Shown here piece by piece: positions 49,959 through 59,888 of a DNA stretch of 64,000 bases; the stretch's first letter is position 1; each line of letters starts with the position of its first letter. Origin of the DNA: Prevotellaceae bacterium UBA3627 (GTDB lineage: Bacteria > Bacteroidota > Bacteroidia > Bacteroidales > Bacteroidaceae). The notes under the pieces were generated by a model that was given only the letters and a program-made list of their open reading frames with translations, searched no databases and had not been told where the DNA came from. Where the stretch lies: NCBI GenBank assembly GCA_002373375.1, contig DFLE01000047.1, positions 10,678 to 74,677 of the forward strand. The letters are read 5' to 3'. The translations under genes were made by a program, and so were the position numbers.

Positions 49959-52244
49959 CTATAGTGGGTCAACGTCAAAGGAAATCATTATGTTTTTATA
50001 TTGGGGACAAGAGACAATAGCATCGGTGCACAACCTGATGTTGTGACGCAACGGCGTTATGCCCCATGACGGTTCTGCCTTGAGTACAATCTTGCGTATG
50101 AAAAGTTGTTTTATGCGTGCTACGGCAGGTTTGTCGGGACCCAGCACATTGTCGGCGAAACACTGTCTGAGACGGCTGCCCAGTTCTATGGCAGCAGTGT
50201 TGACGGTGTTGTTGTCGCGGTGTTTCAGGTAGATGTATATAAGACGGCAGAACGGCGGATAGCGGAACAGCTGGCGCTCTGTCATCAGAGCCTTGAAGAA
50301 ACCTTCGTAGTCGTTGTTGGTTATCTGCTTGATGACCGGCAGCTCAGGGTGCGCCGTTTGTAGGAACACTTGTCCCTGCTGACCTTGTCTGCCGGCTCTG
50401 CCTGCCACCTGTGTTATCATTGTGAAAGCCTGCTCGTGTGCACGGAAGTCGGCTTTGTTGAGCATCGTCTCGGCTGAGATGATACCCACTACGCTCACAT
50501 GGGCGAAGTCGAGTCCCTTTGTCACCATCTGCGTACCGATGAGCAGGTTCTTCTTCCCGTTAGAGAAGTCGTTGATGATACGCTCGTAGGCATTACGAGT
50601 GCGGGTGGTGTCAAGGTCCATGCGTGATATATGGAGCATGCCGTCGTCACATCCGCCCTCTCTCAGTTCGTCAACTATCATGTCCTCTATCTTCTCTGTG
50701 CCTACGCCACGGTCGCTGAGCGCAGTGTTGTCGCAGTCGGGACATTGGCGTGGCATAGGGTAGGTGTGTCCGCAGTAGTGGCAGGTAAGGGAGCCTGTCG
50801 TCTTATGGTATGTGAGAGACACATCGCAGTTAGGGCACTTGGGACTCCAACCGCACTGATGACACTCTATAACAGGTGAGAAGCCTCTGCGGTTGTGGAA
50901 TATTATGGCTTGCTCTCCTTTGCGCAGTGCGTCGATGACGGCTGTTTTCAGTGCTGGCGAGAGCATACCACGCATCAGTTTGCGGCGTCGCAGGTCTTTG
51001 GTGTTGACTACCTCTATGTGTGGCAGTTTTATGTCTTTGTATCGTGTCTTTAGTTCTACCAGACGGTATTTGCCTTGCAATGCCTTGTAGTATGTCTCGG
51101 CCGATGGGGTGGCGGTGCCCAGTATGACGTTGGCGCCGGTCTTCTTTGCCATCATCAGGGCTACTGAGCGCGCATGGTAGCGTGGGGATGGGTCTTGCTG
51201 CTTGAACGAGGTCTCATGCTCCTCGTCAACAATGATTAGTCCCAGGCGCTGGAAAGGCAGGAATACCGACGAACGGACACCGAGGATGATGTCATAGGGG
51301 GTGTCAGAGAGTTGGCGTTGCCATACCTCCACACGCTCGGCATCGGAGTACTTGGAATGATATATGCCCATGCGGTTGCCGAAGATGCTTTTCAGCCTGC
51401 TGGTTATCTGTACCGTCAGGGCTATCTCGGGTAGCAGGTATAACACCTGCAAGCCCTTGTCTATCGCCTCTTGTATCAAATGGATATATACCTCGGTCTT
51501 GCCGGATGAAGTGACGCCGTGAAAGAGTATGGGGGCAGATGATGGTGCCCCGTTATCCTTGCGCAGTTTGTCCAGCGCCTCTTGCTGGGCTGCGCTCAAG
51601 GTCTTTATGTTCTCAGGATGTGGTTCCTCGTTGCTGTTGAGTCTGCCTATCTCCTTGTCATATATTTGGAGGAAGCCACTGTTGACGAGTGCCTTTACAT
51701 GGGCGGTGGTGCAGTGTGCCACGTTTATCAGCTCCTCACGGCTCACGCTGTGCTTCTCTTTCAGTTCTGCCCATCCGCTGATGTCAAGATAGGCGGTGAA
51801 TACCTCCATTTGCTTTGGAGAGCGTGAGAGCATATTCATGGCATTATGGAGCGACTGCTCGTTCTTGTAGTCATCTGCCAGTCTGATATAGACCTCGGTC
51901 TTAGGTCTGTAGGTTTCCTCTTTCTTAATGCCGTGGGGCAGTGCAGCCTGCATTACATCGCCCATAGGCGACATGTAGTACTTGCTTATCCATTGCCACA
52001 TATCATATTGCTGAGGCAGCAGGATGGGCTCGTCATCAATGATGGATATGATACTCTTTACTTCAAAGTCGCCTTGCGGAGGGTCATTGTGGCTGCGTAC
52101 TATCAATGCTGTGTGAGTCTTTGTTATGCCGAACGGCACCTTCGCCCTTACGTATGGACACACCTTTGCTTCCCATTCCTGTGGTACGGAATAGGTAAAC
52201 AGACCATCAAGTGGCAAGGGGAGTATGACATCAACGTAGAGCAT
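49959..52244 (-). CDS. priA: Primosomal protein N' (replication restart helicase)
   Basis: This is a 761-residue PriA. The N-terminal DNA-binding domain starts YVDVILPLPLDGLFTYSVP. The helicase core has Walker A FHGVTSSGKTEVYI, DEEH box LIIVDEEHETSFKQ and GTATPSAETY; the zinc-binding insertion shows CHQCGWSPKCPNCD and CHYCGHTYPMPRQCPDCD; motif V/VI is TQMVTKGLDF and TQVAGRAGRQGQ. It reloads DnaB at stalled forks. It overlaps the upstream sulfatase gene by 14 bp. Confidence 0.97.
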   Translation of the reverse strand: MLYVDVILPLPLDGLFTYSVPQEWEAKVCPYVRAKVPFGITKTHTALIVRSHNDPPQGDFEVKSIISIIDDEPILLPQQYDMWQWISKYYMSPMGDVMQAALPHGIKKEETYRPKTEVYIRLADDYKNEQSLHNAMNMLSRSPKQMEVFTAYLDISGWAELKEKHSVSREELINVAHCTTAHVKALVNSGFLQIYDKEIGRLNSNEEPHPENIKTLSAAQQEALDKLRKDNGAPSSAPILFHGVTSSGKTEVYIHLIQEAIDKGLQVLYLLPEIALTVQITSRLKSIFGNRMGIYHSKYSDAERVEVWQRQLSDTPYDIILGVRSSVFLPFQRLGLIIVDEEHETSFKQQDPSPRYHARSVALMMAKKTGANVILGTATPSAETYYKALQGKYRLVELKTRYKDIKLPHIEVVNTKDLRRRKLMRGMLSPALKTAVIDALRKGEQAIIFHNRRGFSPVIECHQCGWSPKCPNCDVSLTYHKTTGSLTCHYCGHTYPMPRQCPDCDNTALSDRGVGTEKIEDMIVDELREGGCDDGMLHISRMDLDTTRTRNAYERIINDFSNGKKNLLIGTQMVTKGLDFAHVSVVGIISAETMLNKADFRAHEQAFTMITQVAGRAGRQGQQGQVFLQTAHPELPVIKQITNNDYEGFFKALMTERQLFRYPPFCRLIYIYLKHRDNNTVNTAAIELGSRLRQCFADNVLGPDKPAVARIKQLFIRKIVLKAEPSWGITPLRHNIRLCTDAIVSCPQYKNIMISFDVDPL

Positions 52245-54240
52245 TGTTCTGCATCCTTTGCATATAGCTTTGTATTATGGCTTTGAGTTCTTTGGTCATT
52301 GCGGTAAGCACGGTCTCCTTAGACTTGTCGTTGACAAGGTTGGTAGTCATCATCCAGTCTTTCTTGTAGTTGTATGCGGCTTTCAGTCTTGAGCCGTCAA
52401 ACTGGATGAAGTAATCGCCTTTCACATATTGGTATATGCCGCCGTTATAGCTCACGGCCCAAGTCTTGTCGGCAGGGGTGTTAAGCAGGTCAATACCGAA
52501 GGCGACGTATGGCTTGTTGTATCCTAAGTAGTTAAGTATGGTGGGCATGATGTCTATCTGTTGCGCTATGCCCTGACGCTGTCCTCGTGGCATCTCGCCT
52601 GACGGGTCGAAGAAAAGTATCGGTGCCACATATACACCGAGGTCGGTGGCATACTCCTTGTGGTCTATGGCGTTGGTATGGTCAGAGGTCATGACAAAGA
52701 TGGTGTTCTTATACCATGGCTGCTTCTTTGCAGTCTCAAAGAACTCGCGGAGTGCCATGTCGGTGTATCTTATGCACTTGTGTATTGGGTTCTTCCCGTC
52801 ATCAGGGAAACGTGACTTGTATTTCTCTGGTATGTTATACGGGTGATGGCTTGACGCAGTGAACACAGATGTTATGAAAGGTTCTTTCATCTCGGTCATC
52901 TTCAAGGCATAGTACTGCAGGAAAGGCTCGTCCCATATAGCCCATGTGCCGTCAAAGTCCTTGTCTCCATTAAAGCGCTTGTCATTGTTGTATTCTGTTC
53001 TGCCATAATACTTCTGATAACCTGTGGTACGGGAGAATGCCTCAAACCCCATGCTGCCGTTCTGTGCGCCGTGGAAGAAGGCGCTGCTGTAACCACATTC
53101 TCCCAGTCGGTCTGCCAGTCCGCTGACGTCATTGAGCGAGGCGGGAGTAAGGAAGAACGGCTCTACAAAATGAGGAATGCTTGAGAGTATTGACGGCATA
53201 CCGTCTATACTCTTACGACCGTTGGCAAAGGTATAGTCGAACGTGAGCGACTGCTTCAGCAACTCGTCTATAAAGGGAGCGTAGCCCTTGTATTTGCCGC
53301 CGTCCAACTGCTTGTTGTACTCCCCTATATACTCTCTGCCGAAGCTCTCGACGATGAGTACCACCACGTTCTTGCGCTTTGCCACGCTGGATGTGGCTGT
53401 GGTGTCGGCTGTGGCATTGTGTACGGGTGAGTATATTTTGTCAAGCTCAGACTGAGAGAAATACTTCGGGTCTGAGAACACATCCTTGCCTATCGTGCGG
53501 ATGAAGGAGAAGGGAGTATTGAGAACTATGGCCGCCTCTGTGGGGTGGTTAACGTATTGGTTGGCGTTGCTTATCGTTATAGGTCGCACCGCAGTGGTAA
53601 ATCCGCCTCGCATACCTGCAATGCAGAGAGGAGTGAACAAGGCGAGGGCTATCACTTGTATAATGTAGTATTTGCCAAGAGAAGTCTTGCCGTGACTGTA
53701 GAAACGTAGTTCCTCGGCCTTGAGAGTGAACTTGAACAGGCAGAATATCAGCAGCAGGCCCGCAAGCACCAGATACCAGTGGTTGAGTAGTTCTGTTGAG
53801 GCTATGCTTATAATGTTGTTCTCGTTGGAGAACTCCCTGAATACACTTGTGGTGGAACGTCTGCCCGTATATTGGAAATACACGGAGTCGGCAAGGTTCA
53901 AGATGACTGCTATGCTGTTGACGAGGATGAACAGACCTCGTGCACATGACTGCCAAGAGTTGCGTTCTTTAAGATGTAGCGGCAGTAGCATCATCAAGGC
54001 ATAAAGAGCGTTAGTGTATAGTATGGCGGAAGTGTCAAACAACAGTCCGCCTTTTATTATGTCACCAAAAGACAGTTGCTGCCATGACTCCTTGTACAGA
54101 TGGTAATTCTCCAGAAAGAAGATGCCCCTGCATACCATGTAAATGACGTATGCCAGCAATAGGTTGAGTAAGAAAGCATGTATGCATGAAATATATGAGG
54201 CTCTTATGCTGTGTGAAGTGTTTGATCTATTTTGTCTCAT
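52231..54240 (-). CDS. LTA-synthase-like sulfatase-domain membrane protein
   Basis: This is a 669-residue protein with five N-terminal membrane helices (to about residue 215) and a periplasmic alkaline-phosphatase-fold domain. NVVVLIVESFGREYIGE holds the first metal ligand, FANGRKSIDGMPSILSSIP holds the probable nucleophile Ser (Thr in classic LtaS), and VMTSDHTNAID and SHHPYNIPEKY hold the other ligands. Relatives transfer glycerol-phosphate or phosphoethanolamine to envelope glycans or lipids; the substrate in Bacteroidota is unclear. It is followed by priA with a 14-bp overlap and preceded by an ABC permease gene. Confidence 0.87.
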   Translation of the reverse strand: MRQNRSNTSHSIRASYISCIHAFLLNLLLAYVIYMVCRGIFFLENYHLYKESWQQLSFGDIIKGGLLFDTSAILYTNALYALMMLLPLHLKERNSWQSCARGLFILVNSIAVILNLADSVYFQYTGRRSTTSVFREFSNENNIISIASTELLNHWYLVLAGLLLIFCLFKFTLKAEELRFYSHGKTSLGKYYIIQVIALALFTPLCIAGMRGGFTTAVRPITISNANQYVNHPTEAAIVLNTPFSFIRTIGKDVFSDPKYFSQSELDKIYSPVHNATADTTATSSVAKRKNVVVLIVESFGREYIGEYNKQLDGGKYKGYAPFIDELLKQSLTFDYTFANGRKSIDGMPSILSSIPHFVEPFFLTPASLNDVSGLADRLGECGYSSAFFHGAQNGSMGFEAFSRTTGYQKYYGRTEYNNDKRFNGDKDFDGTWAIWDEPFLQYYALKMTEMKEPFITSVFTASSHHPYNIPEKYKSRFPDDGKNPIHKCIRYTDMALREFFETAKKQPWYKNTIFVMTSDHTNAIDHKEYATDLGVYVAPILFFDPSGEMPRGQRQGIAQQIDIMPTILNYLGYNKPYVAFGIDLLNTPADKTWAVSYNGGIYQYVKGDYFIQFDGSRLKAAYNYKKDWMMTTNLVNDKSKETVLTAMTKELKAIIQSYMQRMQNNALR

Positions 54241-54261
54241 GATGTTTTGGTAAGTAAGTTC

Positions 54262-55287
54262 TTATTTCTGTGAGTATCCGGCTTTCACCATTATGTATAT
54301 AATGACCGGGGCGCCAAAGACAGGCGTTACGGCATTAATAGGTATAACGGTGTTTTCGGGCATTACGCAAATCAGGTTGCACAACATACATATTACAGCT
54401 CCGGTGAGCATCGTAGTAGGCAATAGTATGGTGTGGTCTGATGTATTTGTAAGCATTCGCGCTATGTGTGGCACTGCCAGTCCGACGAACGCTATCGGTC
54501 CGCAGAAGGCGGTGCTTGCGGCGGTGAGTATGCCCGTGGCGGTAAGCAGTAGCAGGCGGGTGCGTTTGATGTCCACTCCCAAGTTCGCTGCATAATAGTC
54601 TCCGAGCAGTATGGCATTGAGAGGCTTCATCAGCAGCAGGGATAGTATGAGCCCCACGGCACATGTGGCTGTAAAGTATGGCATTGCATCCATGCCTACG
54701 TCACTGAAACTGCCCATGCCCCACATCACATAGCTGTGAATATTGTCTGACGTGGCGAAGAAGTTTAGCAGCATCACCATGCTTGACACCAGGAAACTTA
54801 TCATGATGCCCACTATGAGCAGCATGATGTTGTTACGCACCACAGTGGCGAAGGCAAGCAATAGCATTATAACGGCAGTGGCTCCGATAAGCGCTCCTGT
54901 GATGACTGCCATGAAACCGGCAATCATGCTTCCGCCTATGCTTATTATGCCGCCGGTGATGAGCATCACGATACCTACGCCAAGTCCGGCTCCGTTTGTT
55001 ATTCCAAGTATAGACGGTCCAGCCAGGGGGTTGCGGAAAGTGGTCTGGAGCAACAGACCGGCAGTGGCGAGTGATGCACCGCACAGTGCTGCTGTCAGTA
55101 TCTGTGGTATGCGACTTTCCCATACGATATAAGCCCAACTGCTTTGCTCATCCTCGCCGAGCAGGATGCGCAGCAGACGGCTCACGGGAATGTTGACCGA
55201 ACCAAATACAAGGTTGAGAACGACCAGCAATACCAGCAACACTGTCAGTAGTATATTTGTCTTTATGCCTCGCTCAAAGCTTTTCAT
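54262..55287 (-). CDS. ABC transporter permease, FecCD/BtuC family
   Basis: This is a 341-residue inner-membrane permease with about ten helices for import of siderophore, haem or cobalamin. Motifs: VWESRIPQILTAALCGASLATAGLLLQTTFRNPLA near the start, GITNGAGLGVG, and the cytoplasmic coupling loop CGPIAFVGLAVPHIARML. It overlaps the binding-protein gene by 4 bp. The ATPase subunit is not in the immediate neighbourhood on this strand. Confidence 0.93.
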   Translation of the reverse strand: MKSFERGIKTNILLTVLLVLLVVLNLVFGSVNIPVSRLLRILLGEDEQSSWAYIVWESRIPQILTAALCGASLATAGLLLQTTFRNPLAGPSILGITNGAGLGVGIVMLITGGIISIGGSMIAGFMAVITGALIGATAVIMLLLAFATVVRNNIMLLIVGIMISFLVSSMVMLLNFFATSDNIHSYVMWGMGSFSDVGMDAMPYFTATCAVGLILSLLLMKPLNAILLGDYYAANLGVDIKRTRLLLLTATGILTAASTAFCGPIAFVGLAVPHIARMLTNTSDHTILLPTTMLTGAVICMLCNLICVMPENTVIPINAVTPVFGAPVIIYIMVKAGYSQK

Positions 55288-56411
55288 TCCTTCACCTGTT
55301 TGTAGTATTTCAGAGTTAGCTCGCCCTCCCGTAGTTCAGGATGAAATATGTTGACATACTCCCTCAGCAATACATCGGGATGAAACGGTGTCTCCTCAAA
55401 GAAATGGGTGGATGATAGGTTGCAGCAATATATGCTTTTCGTGGAGTAAGCCTTCATTCGTGCGTTCATACTCCACATGGAGCGCAGGTCAGCCAGTGTC
55501 ATGTCTGTACCCTGGTTGTATTTTATCAGCCAGTAGTCGGCCTCCCTTGCTTTCTCATAGACTTTCTCCGGGCTGTAGGGTAATGCGCCGCTCTCTCTTA
55601 CGTCCTTGAATACGTAGTCACCGCCTGCATCGCTGATGAGTATTCCTACAGTGCTCATACCACCTGCCACATACCATGTGCTGCCAATCTTCATCTCTGT
55701 CACGACCGTAGGACGGCTCTTGACGCTGGCAGCCTGACGCTTTGTCTCATTATAGTTACGCTCGATGTCGCTGAACAGGCTGTCGGCTTTCTCCTCGCAT
55801 CCGAACAACATTCCATAGAAACGCATCCACTCGGCGCGTGCCAGTGGCGATGCCTCCATGTAGTCGGCGCACTCTATGAGCGGTATGCCCATCTTGCCTG
55901 TCTTGCCGTATGTGCCGCTGTTCTCAAAAGGTGACAGCAGTATGACGTCAGGTCTCAGTTCCATTATTGCCTCAATGTTAGGTGTCATGGTCTCTCCAAG
56001 GTCGCGTATGGTTCCTCTCTTTACGTCATCATGCACTTTCTGCAGGTTAATATACCTGAGGTCGCACACACCTTTGATACATCCGTATGCACCCAGTTCG
56101 TCAAGCAGTCCGCAGTGTACTGAGGTATATACGGCAGCCGATGTCACCGGTGTGCGTATCACGTCGCCCTCGGGTAGTGACGCCGGCATGGCCTGGTCCC
56201 TTGGTACCAGCACATAGCGGTGCAACACATGTGTGCTGTCCCATGGGTCAGTGATTGACACAGTGACATATCCTTTATGCTCCTTAACTGATAACAGCCG
56301 TGCATGACGCATGGCAAGTTCGCTGCCGTCGGCCGTCGTGTCGGCGGCTTTTCTTATGCAAGAGCTGGCAGTAAGCAGTAATAATATAAGTAGTGGAAAA
56401 ATTCTTTTCAT
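55284..56411 (-). CDS. ABC transporter substrate-binding lipoprotein (iron complex or cobalamin)
   Basis: This periplasmic binding protein of about 375 residues is anchored by the lipobox in LLLLTASSC. I start it at the ATG at 56411 (MKRIFPLLILLLLTASSC) instead of 56426, since the former gives a clean signal peptide. Helical-backbone class III features: LGAYGCIKGVCD, RGTIRDLGETMTPNIEAIMELRPDVILLS, and IDAGGDYVFKDV-like hinge residues. Together with the permease it forms a metal-chelate uptake pair; the ligand is unknown. A consensus promoter lies 13 bp upstream. Confidence 0.9.
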   Translation of the reverse strand: MKRIFPLLILLLLTASSCIRKAADTTADGSELAMRHARLLSVKEHKGYVTVSITDPWDSTHVLHRYVLVPRDQAMPASLPEGDVIRTPVTSAAVYTSVHCGLLDELGAYGCIKGVCDLRYINLQKVHDDVKRGTIRDLGETMTPNIEAIMELRPDVILLSPFENSGTYGKTGKMGIPLIECADYMEASPLARAEWMRFYGMLFGCEEKADSLFSDIERNYNETKRQAASVKSRPTVVTEMKIGSTWYVAGGMSTVGILISDAGGDYVFKDVRESGALPYSPEKVYEKAREADYWLIKYNQGTDMTLADLRSMWSMNARMKAYSTKSIYCCNLSSTHFFEETPFHPDVLLREYVNIFHPELREGELTLKYYKQVKE

Positions 56412-56423
56412 ATCAACAATATA

Positions 56424-56454
56424 CAAAATTACAAGATTTTATTCATACCACAAA
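56424..56454 (-). promoter_or_regulatory. Bacteroidota-type promoter of the ABC uptake operon
   Basis: Minus-strand -7 TAATTTTG at 56424-56431 and -33 TTTG at 56451-56454 with 19 bp spacing. The -7 box overlaps the upstream ATG at 56426, which argues for the start at 56411. Confidence 0.75.
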
Positions 56455-56471
56455 ATAAGGATAGATAAAAA

Positions 56472-56503
56472 TTTGTGTAATTAAAAATAAAAATGTACCT
56501 TTG
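56472..56503 (+). promoter_or_regulatory. Bacteroidota-type promoter of frr-rsgA
   Basis: -33 TTTG at 56472-56475 and -7 TACCTTTG at 56496-56503 with 20 bp spacing, divergent from the ABC operon promoter. Confidence 0.78.
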
Positions 56504-56539
56504 CAGACATAGAATAACCGAAGAAACGAATATATTTAT

Positions 56540-57100
56540 ATGTTAGACGTAAAAGAAATACTCCAAGATGCGGAGGAGCGCATGGAGATGGCAGCCATGT
56601 TCTTAGAGGAGCAGCTGTCGCGTATCCGCGCCGGCCGTGCCAATGTAGCCATCCTTGATGGTATAAAAGTAGAGTCTTACGGTATGATGGTACCGCTCAA
56701 CCAGGTGGCCAATGTGTCAACTCCTGATGCACGCACCATAGCCATAAAGCCATGGGACAAGAAGGCTATCCGCGCCATTGAGAAGGCTATTATGGACTCA
56801 GAGGTGGGTATTACGCCCGACAATAACGGCGAAGTTATACGCCTTGCCATTCCTCAGCCTACAGAGGAGCGCCGTAAGGAGCTCGTGAAGCAGTGCGGCA
56901 AGATTGCCGAGAAGGCGAAGATAGAGGTGCGCAATGTGCGTGGCGATATCAAGGATAAGCTGAAGAAGGCTATAAAGGACGGCTTGTCTGAGGACGTGGA
57001 GAAGGACGCCGAGAACGACCTTCAGAAGGTACACGACAAGTATATAGCCAAGCTCGACGCTCTGATAGAGGATAAGAACAAGGAAATTATGACTGTGTAA
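56540..57100 (+). CDS. frr: Ribosome recycling factor
   Basis: RRF splits post-termination ribosomes together with EF-G. The 186-residue length is standard. Typical parts are LSRIRAGRANVAILDGIKVE, YGMMVPLNQVANVSTPDART, IPQPTEERRKELVKQ and a long C-terminal helix pair (NDLQKVHDKYIAKLDALIEDK). The rsgA start codon follows the stop without a gap. Confidence 0.97.
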   Translation: MLDVKEILQDAEERMEMAAMFLEEQLSRIRAGRANVAILDGIKVESYGMMVPLNQVANVSTPDARTIAIKPWDKKAIRAIEKAIMDSEVGITPDNNGEVIRLAIPQPTEERRKELVKQCGKIAEKAKIEVRNVRGDIKDKLKKAIKDGLSEDVEKDAENDLQKVHDKYIAKLDALIEDKNKEIMTV

Positions 57101-58075
57101 GTGCGCGGACTGGTAATAAAGAATACAGGTTTCTGGTACACGGTACTTACCGACGATGGTGCTACGTATGACTGTAAGGTGAAGGGTAACTTTCGCTTGA
57201 AGGGCATACGTAGCACCAATCCTATTGCCGTGGGCGACAGGGTGACGCTGAGTGGCGATGATACGGGCAACTCTGACGGTAAGGCCAACTTGTGGATTAC
57301 CAATATAGAGGACCGTAGGAACTATGTCATACGCAAGTCAATCAACCTGTCAAAGCAAAGTCATATCATAGCTGCCAACGTGGACCAGGCTATGCTCATC
57401 GTTACGGTGAAGAACCCTGAGACCAACACTACGTTCATTGACCGTTTCCTTGCCTCAGCCGAGGCTTACAGAATACCCGTTACGTTGGTGTTCAACAAGA
57501 TTGACATACTCGATGCTGATGAGCAGCATTATCTTGAGATGTTGCGCACGCTGTATGACACCGTGGGGTATGACAGCATAGCTGTGTCGGCTCTCACTGG
57601 TGAAGGTATGGACCAGTTGCGTAAGAGTGTTGAGGGGAAGATAACATTGTTCAGTGGAAACAGTGGAGTGGGGAAGAGTACCATCATCAATGCGCTCGTG
57701 CCCGATGCTAACCTGCGTACAGCCGACATAAGCGAGGCGCACGGTCAGGGCACACACACCACCACGTTCAGTGAGATGATTCCCCTTGACGATGCATTAA
57801 GTCGTGGTGACATGCCAAGTGGATGGATAATCGACACGCCCGGCATACGCGGCTTCGGCACTTTTGATATAGACCGCACAGAACTGACATCTTATTTCAA
57901 GGAGATATTCCACTTCTCAAAGGGCTGCCGTTTCTCTGACTGTACGCATACCCATGAGCCGGGATGCGCCGTGATAAAGGCAGTGGAGGAACATTACATA
58001 TCTGAGTCAAGATACCACAGCTATTTGTCGATGCTCGAAGATAAGGACGACGGCAAGTACAGGGCGGCATATTGA
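57101..58075 (+). CDS. rsgA: Ribosome small-subunit biogenesis GTPase RsgA
   Basis: This is a circularly permuted GTPase of 324 residues acting in 30S maturation. An N-terminal OB fold (to about residue 85) is followed by G4 NKIDIL, G5 SALTGEG, G1 GNSGVGKST, and G3 DTPG; the C-terminal zinc site is in [14 protein letters not shown]. Translation starts at GTG (57101), abutting the frr stop codon; the N-terminal [15 protein letters not shown] fits the family, so the GTG is credible. Confidence 0.95.
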   Translation: MRGLVIKNTGFWYTVLTDDGATYDCKVKGNFRLKGIRSTNPIAVGDRVTLSGDDTGNSDGKANLWITNIEDRRNYVIRKSINLSKQSHIIAANVDQAMLIVTVKNPETNTTFIDRFLASAEAYRIPVTLVFNKIDILDADEQHYLEMLRTLYDTVGYDSIAVSALTGEGMDQLRKSVEGKITLFSGNSGVGKSTIINALVPDANLRTADISEAHGQGTHTTTFSEMIPLDDALSRGDMPSGWIIDTPGIRGFGTFDIDRTELTSYFKEIFHFSKGCRFSDCTHTHEPGCAVIKAVEEHYISESRYHSYLSMLEDKDDGKYRAAY

Positions 58076-58139
58076 ATGTTGCTAAGGAGTTAGGGGGTAA
58101 GGAACTAAGGAGTAAGGAGTTAAGGAGTTAGGGGGGGGT

Positions 58140-58247
58140 AAGGAGTTAAGGAGTTAAGAAGTAAAGGAGTTAAGACAAATGCCATAGACTATATGCAGTC
58201 TGATTGTAATGTCTTAACTCCTTTACTTCTTAACTCCTTAACTCCTT
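58140..58247. repeat. 38-bp perfect inverted repeat between rsgA and purF-like gene
   Basis: 58140-58177 is the exact reverse complement of 58210-58247, enclosing a 32-base loop that itself has an AGACT/AGTCT hairpin. Both arms are built of (T)TAAGGAG-type heptamer repeats, and the same heptamers run on for 60 bp on the left. It lies between convergent genes and can act as a bidirectional terminator. Confidence 0.93.
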
Positions 58248-58284
58248 TTATTCTTTACTCCTTTTATTCTTTACACCTTATTCT

Positions 58285-59754
58285 TTATATAGTGTGTGCC
58301 GAACTGCCGTCAAAGCAGTGTGTGCATACCTTGCACTTTGGCAGTCCTATGGTCTCGATGATTGTCTCAAGCTTAGTGAACTTCAGAGAGTCGAGGTTCA
58401 GGCGCTTGGCTATCTCAGCCACCATGGCCTTGTACTCTGGTGAGTCGGTGGTGGCATATGCCTTCAGGCGCTCCTCAGGTATGGCATGTGTCTCTGTGGT
58501 GTCAGCGTCAGCCAGCATCGTAGCCTCCTTGTTGCCAGTCTCAAAGTCTTGTATTATACGGCGTGTGATGAGCTCCAACTCACTCTTAGATGCAGAGAAG
58601 TTGATAAACGGACAGCCCCAGATAAGCGGTGGACAAGCTATGCGCATATGTACCTCCTTGGCTCCCAGCTCCTTCAGTATCTTCGTGTTCTCCCTCAGCT
58701 GCGTGCCGCGCACTATGGAGTCATCGCAGAAGAGGCAGCGCTTGCCTGCCAGCATAGCCTTGTTAGGTATCAGCTTCATTTTCGCCACAAAGTTACGTGT
58801 GTTCTGGTTTGTAGGCATGAACGAGCGTGACCATGTAGGGGTGTACTTTGATATGCAGCGCTGGTAAGGCACCTTGTGGCCTGCGGCGTAACCTGTTGCC
58901 ATACCCAGACCAGAGTCTGGTATGCCACCGGCGTTGTCCACCTCGGTATCATCCTCCTGTCCCATGATGTAACCGGTGTTGTAACGCACCTCCTCTACGT
59001 TCTTGCCCTCATAGAAAGAAGTTGGGAAACCGTAGTATATCCACAGGAACGAGCATACCTGCATCTGTTCCTCGGCCTTGCGCAGCGTAGTCATGCCGTC
59101 GGCTGTGAGCTCAACAATCTCGCCCGGACCCACGTAGTGTTCTATCTCGTAACCCAGGTTAGGGAAGGCAGATGTCTCAGAGGTGGCAGCCATGGCACCG
59201 TCTTTCTTGCCTATCACGATAGGGGTGCGTCCCCACAGGTCGCGCGCGGCTATCACGCTGTGGTCTGTCAGTATGAGCATTGAGCACGAGCCTTTCACGG
59301 AGCGGTACACGTTCTCTATGCCCTCCACAAAATTCTTGCCCTTGATGATGAGCAGTCCTATAAGCTCCGTAGGGTTGATGCGGCCGGAAGAGAACTCTGA
59401 CAGCACCATGTTCTGGCTCAGCAGTGTCTCGGCTATCTCCTCAGCGTTGTTTATCTTGCCCACGGTCACTATGGCAAACCTCCCCAGATGAGAGTTCATC
59501 AGCAGTGGCTGTGCGTCGGTGTCAGAGATGACTCCTATGCCCTGCTCGCCGAAGAAGCGTGGCAGCTCCTCCTCAAACTTAGTGCGGAAATAAGAGCTTT
59601 GCAGATTGTGTATGGAACGGCGGAAACCTCCGGTCTCCTTGCTGTAAGTAGCCATACCGCCGCGCTTTGTGCCGAGGTGTGACTGATAGTCTATACCATA
59701 GAACAGTTCCTCTACGCAGCGTTCCTTTTGTATTGTTCCGAAAAAACCACCCAT
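58285..59754 (-). CDS. PurF-like protein lacking the N-terminal catalytic cysteine
   Basis: This is a 489-residue homologue of amidophosphoribosyltransferase. The glutaminase-like N-terminal half is complete in outline (GTKRGGMATYSKE, LGRFAIVTVGKINN, GSCSMLILTDHSVIAARD). But the protein begins MGGFFGTIQ, with Gly where canonical PurF has the nucleophile Cys (MCGI). The PRPP loop CLFCDDSIVRGTQLREN is intact, as is MRIACPPLIWGCPFINF. The C-terminus ends in a Cys-rich CKVCTHCFDG. Such paralogues exist in Bacteroidota next to a normal PurF. It may use free ammonia, or have another role. Confidence 0.82.
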   Translation of the reverse strand: MGGFFGTIQKERCVEELFYGIDYQSHLGTKRGGMATYSKETGGFRRSIHNLQSSYFRTKFEEELPRFFGEQGIGVISDTDAQPLLMNSHLGRFAIVTVGKINNAEEIAETLLSQNMVLSEFSSGRINPTELIGLLIIKGKNFVEGIENVYRSVKGSCSMLILTDHSVIAARDLWGRTPIVIGKKDGAMAATSETSAFPNLGYEIEHYVGPGEIVELTADGMTTLRKAEEQMQVCSFLWIYYGFPTSFYEGKNVEEVRYNTGYIMGQEDDTEVDNAGGIPDSGLGMATGYAAGHKVPYQRCISKYTPTWSRSFMPTNQNTRNFVAKMKLIPNKAMLAGKRCLFCDDSIVRGTQLRENTKILKELGAKEVHMRIACPPLIWGCPFINFSASKSELELITRRIIQDFETGNKEATMLADADTTETHAIPEERLKAYATTDSPEYKAMVAEIAKRLNLDSLKFTKLETIIETIGLPKCKVCTHCFDGSSAHTI

Positions 59755-59888
59755 CGTTTTTACTTTGTAAAAAAGTTAAGAGTTATGAGTTAAGAGTTAA
59801 ATGTTGTGAGTTAGGCCGTGGGCCTTAAGTATAATGAGTTATGAATATGAGGGGAAACTCATAATTCATAACTCATCACTTTGAATAA

